Position numbers and translations under genes: made by a program. The notes under the pieces were generated by a model that saw nothing but the letters and a program-made list of their open reading frames with translations, was not told where the DNA came from and did no database searches. Below are positions 6,919 to 11,379 of a stretch of 11,379 bases of DNA, one piece after another. Origin of the DNA: Candidatus Methanophagaceae archaeon (GTDB lineage Archaea > Halobacteriota > Syntropharchaeia > Alkanophagales > Methanospirareceae); assembly GCA_013374505.1 (NCBI GenBank), contig QENJ01000055.1, positions 1 through 11,379 of the forward strand. The letters run 5' to 3'. Numbering within the stretch: position 1 is the stretch's first letter; every line of letters starts with the position of its first letter.

Positions 6919-7569
6919 ATGGTAAAGAAAGAAAAAATAACGCAGCAGAAAAAGGCGCACATGAAGAAACTTATAGAAGGGGCAGCTATGGGTTTAGGGT
7001 TCTTCGTGATGTTTGGTATCATAATAATCCCCGGGCTCCGAGACGACATGGCCACATATCTGCATGTCGTACTGGGACCGCCATCAGATGTTATTGATAA
7101 TTATTTAATCATAATCCTAATTTTAGCGATTATTACTGGTTTCTATACCTCGATAGTTCAGAAATACACAATGAACTGGGAAGTGATGGCTAAGTCGAAA
7201 GAGATGCAAAAACAGATGCGGGATATTCAAAAGGAGTTCATAGAAGCGAAGAAGGAGGATAACAAACATAAGATAAAGAAGATAGAGGCTAAGCGAGCAG
7301 AAGTGATGAAAAAGCAAACGGAACTTTCCGGTGAGATGTTCCGACAGCAAATGAAGCCCATGTCTTTCATCGTTATTCTTACTATACCCATATTCATGTG
7401 GATGTGGAAATTTGTCAGCGGTCCTGTAATATTCCCTTTAATCGGTCCAACAGAACTTTCGGATATTTTCAAATTCGGTATGCCGTTCTGGGTACTCTGG
7501 TATATGGTATGCTCAATTTTAGTAACGCAGGTAATAAGAAAGACGCTGGGCATAAAGAGCGGTATGTAA
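6919..7569 (+). CDS. EMC3/TMCO1-type (DUF106) membrane protein insertase, archaeal YidC/Oxa1-like
   Basis: A 216-residue protein of the archaeal DUF106 family, the archaeal branch of the Oxa1/YidC/Get1/EMC3 superfamily, which inserts proteins into the membrane beside the Sec translocon. The layout is typical: hydrophobic segments near 20-38 and 62-80; a long charged coiled coil (about 85-145, KSKEMQKQMRDIQKEFIEAK and KHKIKKIEAKRAEVMKKQTE); then QQMKPMSFIVILTIPIFMWM (about 142-163) and a last hydrophobic segment near 188-206. Family knowledge places such genes beside secY, adk or cmk in many archaea; that context is absent here, where truA is upstream and a crotonase downstream. It probably has its own leaderless promoter. 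Confidence 0.92.
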   Translation: MVKKEKITQQKKAHMKKLIEGAAMGLGFFVMFGIIIIPGLRDDMATYLHVVLGPPSDVIDNYLIIILILAIITGFYTSIVQKYTMNWEVMAKSKEMQKQMRDIQKEFIEAKKEDNKHKIKKIEAKRAEVMKKQTELSGEMFRQQMKPMSFIVILTIPIFMWMWKFVSGPVIFPLIGPTELSDIFKFGMPFWVLWYMVCSILVTQVIRKTLGIKSGM

Positions 7570-7600
7570 TTCAATTAGAGCTTTGTTCTTAGTTACATAC
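7562..7600 (+). repeat. 8-bp inverted repeat spanning the EMC3-like gene stop
   Basis: GTATGTAA (7562-7569, including the stop codon) is the perfect inverse of TTACATAC (7593-7600), with a 23-nt T-rich loop. It could be a weak 3' stem or an operator just upstream of the crotonase TATA box, or chance. Confidence 0.3.
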
Positions 7601-7605
7601 GGCAG

Positions 7606-7613
7606 TTATTTAG
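7606..7613 (+). promoter_or_regulatory. TATA box for the crotonase gene
   Basis: TTATTTAG is centred about 25 bp upstream of ATG 7634, which predicts a leaderless transcript. It implies that the crotonase/PIN pair can be transcribed apart from the insertase gene. Confidence 0.45.
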
Positions 7614-7633
7614 TTTGGGTATAAAGAAGAAAA

Positions 7634-8428
7634 ATGACCGAAGTGCATCGCAAAACGGTTTTACTATATGAAAAGCATGGCAAAGTCGCAACGGTAACTT
7701 TAAACAGACCGAAAGCGTTGAATGCGTTGAATACCGGTGTATTAAAGGATTTGCGAGATGCGTTAGTGGACGCCGAAGCAGATGCAGATATTCATGTGAT
7801 TGTATTAACGGGTGCGGGTGATCGAGCCTTCTGTGCAGGTGCGGACATACAAGAATTGCGTGATAAAAGTGCTATTGAGGCAAGGGACTGGTCTCTGTGG
7901 GTTCAGGAAATAACGAGCTACATGGAACGGGTGCGAAAACCGATTTTAGCGAAGATAAACGGGTTCTGCTTAGGCGGTGGCCTGGAACTCGCAATGGCAT
8001 GTGATTTCAGGATTGCTACCGATAAGTCGTTATTTGGGCTGCCGGAAGTAAACCTGGCAATTATCCCGGGTGGTGGGGGCACACAACGACTGACGAGATT
8101 GATAGGTAAGACAAAGGCATTGGAATTGCTCATGACCGGTACACGAATATATGCGGAAGAGGCGTTACGGCTAACGCTCGTGAATACAGTCGTTCCTGTG
8201 GAGGCGCTGGATGCTGCTGTTGAGGCGGTCATCAAAGAGCTACGCACAAAGAGTGCCGTTACGCTTGGGCTACTGAAACTCGCGGTGAATAACGGATTAG
8301 AAATGAGTCTGGAACAGGCGTTGTATTACGAAGCGGAATGCTTCGGGTCTGCACTGGCAACTGAAGATAGTCGCGAAGGGCTTAAAGCGTTTTTAGATAA
8401 GCGTAAGGCAGAATTCAAGGGTAAGTGA
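7634..8428 (+). CDS. Enoyl-CoA hydratase/isomerase family protein (crotonase; 3-hydroxyacyl-CoA dehydratase)
   Basis: A 264-residue crotonase, close to the usual 255-265. It is predicted to hydrate enoyl-CoA to 3-hydroxyacyl-CoA reversibly, as in beta-oxidation or crotonyl-CoA metabolism, in the cytoplasm. Oxyanion-hole motifs FCAGADI (66-72) and LGGGLELAMACDFRIA (113-128) are present. Both catalytic glutamates of true hydratases are visible: E118 in GGGLELA and E138 in FGLPEVNLAIIPGGGGTQRL. Many isomerases or decarboxylases of this superfamily lack one of them. The C-terminal helical region with SREGLKAFLDKRK is typical. Methanogens usually lack crotonases, so this gene favours an alkane- or fatty-acid-handling archaeon. 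Its actual substrate cannot be read from sequence. Its stop overlaps the next start as TGATG. Confidence 0.93.
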   Translation: MTEVHRKTVLLYEKHGKVATVTLNRPKALNALNTGVLKDLRDALVDAEADADIHVIVLTGAGDRAFCAGADIQELRDKSAIEARDWSLWVQEITSYMERVRKPILAKINGFCLGGGLELAMACDFRIATDKSLFGLPEVNLAIIPGGGGTQRLTRLIGKTKALELLMTGTRIYAEEALRLTLVNTVVPVEALDAAVEAVIKELRTKSAVTLGLLKLAVNNGLEMSLEQALYYEAECFGSALATEDSREGLKAFLDKRKAEFKGK

Positions 8429-8853
8429 TGGTGCTAAGGAAAAGCGTGATTGTGGACACGAATGCACTGTTCATACCGCGTGAATTTGGCGTTGATATAT
8501 TTCACGAGCTTGAACGGTTGGGGTATTCGCATATAATCGTGCCGAAGGCGGTGCTAAACGAATTAGAGGTGCTAATGCAAAAACCTGGTTTGAAAGGCAA
8601 AGAGAAGCTAGCAGCGAAGATTGGTTATTCCCTGGTGCTTAAGTATGCTTCGGGGGGGAGTGGACGATGCAATGTCTCGATTGTGGGTGGCAAAGACGAG
8701 AATCGGGATACCGATAGGTTGATTGCAGGGCTGGCAGCGAAGTTGGATGCTGCGGTATTTACAATAGATGATGATTTGAAGCAGGAGTTGACGCATGCGG
8801 GAATACAAACGGTGTATTTAAGAGGCAGGAATCGGTTGGAGGTGAGTGAGTAA
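8428..8853 (+). CDS. PIN-domain RNase, Fcf1/VapC9-like
   Basis: A 141-residue single PIN domain, predicted Mg/Mn-dependent ribonuclease. The acidic positions fit the family: D10 in IVDTNAL, E45 in VLNELEVL, D94/D96 in ENRDTDRLIAGLA, and D114-D116 in FTIDDDLK. Together with a C-terminal YLRGRNRLEV this points to the archaeal Fcf1-like group (COG1412), related to eukaryotic Fcf1/Utp24 that cuts pre-rRNA, rather than to a short VapC toxin. No antitoxin-sized gene is adjacent, which also argues against a toxin-antitoxin pair. Start: an overlapping GTG at 8425 exists, but ATG 8428 forms the TGATG junction with the crotonase stop and is preferred. The order differs from the frequent archaeal neighbourhood next to aIF2-gamma. 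Confidence 0.87.
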   Translation: MVLRKSVIVDTNALFIPREFGVDIFHELERLGYSHIIVPKAVLNELEVLMQKPGLKGKEKLAAKIGYSLVLKYASGGSGRCNVSIVGGKDENRDTDRLIAGLAAKLDAAVFTIDDDLKQELTHAGIQTVYLRGRNRLEVSE

Positions 8854-8910
8854 GTTCTGGATTGCTGTATTTTATTGCAATGCACCATCGTGACGTAGAT
8901 TGCCTTAACA

Positions 8911-8925
8911 CCTTTTTGATTTTTC
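8911..8925 (+). terminator. T-tract terminator after the PIN gene
   Basis: Two runs of five T (8913-8917 and 8920-8924) lie about 60 nt after the PIN stop on the coding strand. Such T-tracts are the usual intrinsic terminator of archaeal RNA polymerase. No strong stem accompanies them. Confidence 0.4.
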
Positions 8926-8934
8926 CTGTTCTCC

Positions 8935-9154
8935 TTATTCACGAAGTGCTATTGTGGCAACCGCCGCTTTCCCCTCCCGACTAAGCAAAGAGATGTACTC
9001 GCATAAATCCGCGCGGTTCGGTAACCAGAAACGGAGAAGATAGAGGCTAATGAAACTCTTGCTTCTTCAACCGAATACAAAGGCGATATTTCGATTTTTT
9101 TAACCTTGAACCAATCATATCCAGAAAAAAACTCGTTAAGTTTAGCTCGTCCAT
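8935..9154 (-). pseudogene. Possible frameshifted remnant of a small gene downstream of the kinase
   Basis: This gene-poor stretch (8854-9168) reads on the minus strand as protein-like segments in three frames that join with two shifts: ATG 9154 opening MDELNLTS; after a T7 run (9125-9131) a frame with FSGYDWFKVKKIEISPLYS then VEEARVSLASIF; and after a shift near 9025-9045 a frame with FWLPNRADLCEYISLLSREG then KAAVATIALRE and a TAA at 8937-8935. Joined, they make about 70 residues of balanced composition, which looks better than random intergenic sequence. I do not recognise the family. It would follow the kinase gene on the same strand. It may also be chance, since no single frame is intact. 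Confidence 0.35.
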
Positions 9155-9168
9155 TCGTGCCGTGCGTC

Positions 9169-9705
9169 TTAACACCACTTCTGTTTTATGATAAACGCCA
9201 CTACTTTCTCTGCGCACTCGTCCACACTCATAAACTCACTATCCACCACAACCTCTGGTTTATCGGGTGCTTCGTACGGTACGTTAACACCCGGCACGGG
9301 TGCACCTGCGGTTTTTGCTGTTTTATATATACCCGTGGGCGCGTGTACCGCTTTCCTGATCCTTTCTCGTTCTATGCACGTATCTAAAGAGCACTGCACA
9401 TACACTTCCGCGAAATCACGTATAGTCTCACGAGCTCTTTGTCGGTATCGCCTTCTGTTTGCGGTTGCATCTATTATAACCGGCTTGCCGCTATCTACCA
9501 GAAGTTTCGCCATGTACACTAATGAAGCATACACAATCTCCCGTTCCGCATCTGAATAAGACGGTTTTGGTGTGATAAATTTCCGTATCTCGTCAAGTTC
9601 GAGCCGTTTCACGTCTGTTAAGTCTTCCAATAAAGTGCGTACTTTTTCCGCTATTACCGACTTACCACTGCCCGGTAAGCCAGTTATCCATATCGCCCAG
9701 GTCAT
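9169..9705 (-). CDS. APS-kinase-like P-loop kinase
   Basis: A 178-residue P-loop kinase (APS kinases are about 175-200). Walker A is GLPGSGKS (9-16), followed by LELDEIRKFI (36-45, where APS kinases carry the DGD.R motif), YSDAEREIVYASLVYMAKLL (50-69) and PVIIDATANRRRYRQRARE (75-93). The C-terminal part with GIYKTAKTAGAPVPGV and YEAPDKPEVVVDSE (125-157) resembles the APS-kinase KGLYKKA/YE.P segment. The usual F-I-S-P-Y motif is replaced by DATANRRRYR, as in AAA_33-type small-molecule kinases. The safest call is a CysC-like kinase of uncertain substrate: adenylylsulfate is possible but not proven. It starts 2 nt after the stop of the 98-residue gene, so the two are probably co-translated. No sulfurylase or PAPS reductase gene is nearby. 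Confidence 0.85.
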   Translation of the reverse strand: MTWAIWITGLPGSGKSVIAEKVRTLLEDLTDVKRLELDEIRKFITPKPSYSDAEREIVYASLVYMAKLLVDSGKPVIIDATANRRRYRQRARETIRDFAEVYVQCSLDTCIERERIRKAVHAPTGIYKTAKTAGAPVPGVNVPYEAPDKPEVVVDSEFMSVDECAEKVVAFIIKQKWC

Positions 9706-9707
9706 TT

Positions 9708-10004
9708 TTATTTCGTCACCTCAGTTTGGTTTTCCCATTCGATTAAAAATAGCAAGAACTCACGATTCTGGCAGAATAGGCTATACACCTTTTGGTTTCC
9801 CGTGTGGAATTCATGGATTCTGTCACTGAGTTCATCATGACTTAAATCTCCTCTCTTCCATTTCTGGAAATCATCATACAACGGGTCGAGGAGTGCCCTC
9901 ATTCGCCTATCGTAATATGCTGCAATACACTCTCGCTCCTTTTTTCTTTGCTCTTTTATTTTTTCCCTGCTTTTATCTATTTTTAAGAACGTATATAGTC
10001 CCAT
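9708..10004 (-). CDS. Small charged helical protein of unknown function, paired with the kinase
   Basis: A 98-residue protein, not assigned to a named family. Residues 1-30 are strongly basic (KSREKIKEQRKKERE). Then YYDRRMRALLDPLYDDFQKW leads into a conserved-looking core, GDLSHDELSDRIHEFHTGNQ (52-71), with an H-x-F-H-like IHEFH, and a hydrophobic end (FLLFLIEW). The D-E-L-x-x-x-I-H-x-F-H pattern resembles small uncharacterised proteins seen in other prokaryotes, which I cannot name. It is mostly helical with no signal peptide. The stop is 2 nt from the kinase start. The decayed IS481-like element ends 4 nt upstream of the ATG, so the native promoter has been displaced; expression may now depend on the element. 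Confidence 0.7.
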   Translation of the reverse strand: MGLYTFLKIDKSREKIKEQRKKERECIAAYYDRRMRALLDPLYDDFQKWKRGDLSHDELSDRIHEFHTGNQKVYSLFCQNREFLLFLIEWENQTEVTK

Positions 10005-10008
10005 TATT

Positions 10009-10637
10009 TTTGACTCTATAAAGACCTTGATGTTTCCGCATCATCCTGCTACTTTTCATCCTTCTCACCATCCAAACATTTTAGCCGCCATGCCTATACC
10101 CTTACCTCCACAGGTAATCTGCCCCAGAAAACCTCTTCAGGCGTTTGAAGATACCACTTCGTATCAAGGCACTCATGGGGTCGCACCGTGTTGTACATTC
10201 GATGAACGCATTCCGACTCTCAAAATCACCTCTGTACCTGTTGTAGCAGTCGAAGAACTTCTCTATCTTCCCGTTGGTCTATGGATGCTTAATACTCGTT
10301 GGTATCAGCTTTATCCCAAGCGATTCGACATGCCGCTTGAACCTGCTGTCCCACTCCTTGTTATAGCCTCTTCTGTGTGCTCCAAATTGGCTTCCATTGT
10401 CCAAGATCAACGTTCTCATCGCGTCCACGCTTTTTTAGAGGGATATACTCGTGATACGTGAGCAAATACGCCCAGACTCGCTTTACAGTGGAGATACTGA
10501 CCTACATCTCAAGTGCGATACTCCGTGTGCTCTTATCCCGTATTTTGTGCATTACAATGTATTTCACATTCCGTTCACTCAACCGACCATATTTTCGCTT
10601 TCCATGAGTTAACATCCTGTGAATATATAGAGTCAAA
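10009..10637 (-). mobile_element. Decayed IS481-like insertion element with terminal inverted repeats and 4-bp target duplication
   Basis: The element is bounded by a perfect 12-bp inverted repeat, TTTGACTCTATA at 10009-10020 and its inverse at 10626-10637, flanked on both sides by TATT (10005-10008 and 10638-10641), a candidate target duplication. The interior holds a transposase relic on the minus strand. At 629 bp it is shorter than an intact IS481-type element (about 1 kb), which agrees with the internal deletion seen in the transposase. Confidence 0.7.
10094..10615 (-). pseudogene. IS481-like DDE transposase, disrupted by deletion, two nonsense codons and a frameshift
   Basis: ATG 10615 opens an N-terminal helix-turn-helix (MLTHGKRKYGRLSERN, then RDKSTRSIALEM) interrupted by TAG at 10504-10502. 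It continues VSISTVKRVWAYLLTYHEYI to LKKRGR, where an internal deletion (junction about 10415-10425) has removed the rest of the HTH region and the first catalytic Asp. The frame then shifts to TLILDNGSQFGAHRRGYNKE (second Asp), and IKHP-TNGKIEKFF (third catalytic acid, Glu) in which TAG 10281-10279 replaces the usual Gln of HPQTNG. One further base has been lost in the Trp codon of FIEWYNTVRPHE near 10195-10203. The C-terminal TPEEVFWGRLP is intact. The gene cannot encode an active enzyme. Confidence 0.8.
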
Positions 10638-10728
10638 TATTTCGGGACTACACACAGCTGATTTTAATGTTCCATAGATCGCAATTTATTAGAGAAAAAA
10701 AATATTGTAGCCTATAAAACTCGTAATG

Positions 10729-11379
10729 TTAGGTTATAACACTAGGATAGCTCGAGTAAAGGTCCGTAACAACAAATGTGCGCTTGCTCGGGTCCAGATA
10801 CTTCGTAAGAAATGCGGTGATGGTTGCAGGGTCTCTACTGTCGTGCCGTTCCTCAGCGATCGGCTGACAGGTAACACCGTCTAGCAGGGTCAGACGAAAC
10901 TTCTGTGTCCTACCCCTCTTCGGATGCTGTTCGTCATAGAGCACAATCTGAATATCCTCTAAGGGCGGAATTGCTGTTTTCTCGACCGAATCGTTGAACG
11001 CATTGAATATGGTATCCTTTCCTTGAGGGTAAATGAGTCCCAATATATCAGAGCTACCTTGATATGAGACATGATGAAGCCTCATAAGCTTATAAATCAT
11101 GCCTAAAACATCAAAGAAGTCACCCTTCATTTTTTCCCAGAAGATACGCTCTTCTTGTTTGGGTTCATAACAATAGGGACAGAGATACCGCTCGATCTTG
11201 ACGCTACCAATGCCGTTTTTGCTGTATGTGTTGTACCCGTTGTAGTTCATCTGTGCGCCGCATTTTGGGCACACAGGTGGCACGGTTCTACGAAAAATCC
11301 CCGTTGCCGTGTACACGAAATCGCTTGAATACTCACCAAAGATCGCGATGAGTATCTCCCAATACGAGAAAATGTTCAG
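10729..11379 (-). pseudogene. Zinc-ribbon DDE transposase, truncated at the C-terminus and cut by the window edge
   Basis: The frame is open to the right edge (21 codons beyond the first possible GTG at 11316), so the start lies outside the window. The N-terminal region holds a zinc ribbon, CPKC (about 16-19 from that GTG) and CPYC (46-49), for DNA binding. It is followed by a helical region (FWEKMKGDFFDVLGMIYKLM) and a DDE-type core: VLYDEQHPKRGRTQKFRLTL with a likely first Asp and FVVTDLYSSYP with a likely second Asp. The reading stops at TAA 10731-10729 just after SYPSVIT, before the third catalytic residue and C-terminal domain, so about half of the enzyme is missing; AT-rich sequence (10638-10728) follows with no recognisable continuation. 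I recognise the archaeal transposase type but cannot name its IS family with confidence. Confidence 0.75.

Noticed and set aside
8428..8853. VapC toxin of a toxin-antitoxin pair
   Set aside because: The upstream gene is a full-length crotonase, no antitoxin-sized gene is adjacent, and the motifs fit the Fcf1-like PIN group better.
10027..10461. Plus-strand ORF of 144 codons
   Set aside because: It runs antisense to the IS481-like transposase relic, whose minus-strand segments carry recognisable DNGSQF, TNGKIEKF and YNTVRPHE motifs; the plus-strand product is His/Pro-rich with no family signal.

Overview
The window reads as a chromosomal segment of an anaerobic euryarchaeon. The archaeal signs are TATA boxes about 25 bp upstream of starts, several apparently leaderless genes, an archaeal dihydroneopterin aldolase of the tetrahydromethanopterin pathway (MptD), an EMC3/Oxa1-type insertase (the archaeal DUF106 family), an Fcf1-like PIN protein and an archaeal-type adhesin-like surface protein. 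H4MPT synthesis, corrinoid synthesis and a crotonase with both catalytic glutamates fit an alkane- or methane-oxidising lineage such as ANME-1/Methanophagales or Syntropharchaeia. That placement is inference; no rRNA or mcr gene is present.

Layout. 1-1958 (+): C-terminal part of a cell-surface protein with two near-identical 185-residue units, a PEGA domain, a Gly-rich linker, a Ca-binding-like segment and a C-terminal membrane anchor. 2034-3316 (+): a two-gene unit of an 8-Cys metal-binding protein overlapping the cobinamide synthase CbiB/CobD, probably ended by a hairpin. 3317-3862: a 546-bp gene-free stretch holding a MITE-like pair of inverted repeats about 375 bp apart. 3863-5980 (-): a tight operon of an unrecognised SAP-like/winged-helix protein, trmJ and mptD. 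6051-6875 (+): truA, divergent from that operon across a 70-bp shared promoter region. 6919-7569, 7634-8428 and 8428-8853 (+): EMC3-like insertase, crotonase and PIN protein. 8935-9154 (-): possible frameshifted remnant. 9169-10004 (-): a 98-residue protein of unknown function followed 2 nt later by an APS-kinase-like P-loop kinase. 10009-10637: a decayed IS481-like element with terminal repeats and a 4-bp target duplication, inserted 4 bp upstream of the start of the 98-residue gene. 10729-11379 (-): a transposase truncated at its C-terminus and running off the right edge.

Functional themes. The middle of the window joins anticodon-loop tRNA modification (TruA, TrmJ) with pterin cofactor synthesis. 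The left holds cell surface and corrinoid functions. The right is a small insertion-sequence graveyard. No CRISPR array, tRNA, rRNA or riboswitch was found. The most interesting unexplained items are the SAP-like protein between two anticodon-loop modification genes, the stand-alone Cys-rich partner of CbiB, and the kinase/98-residue pair.
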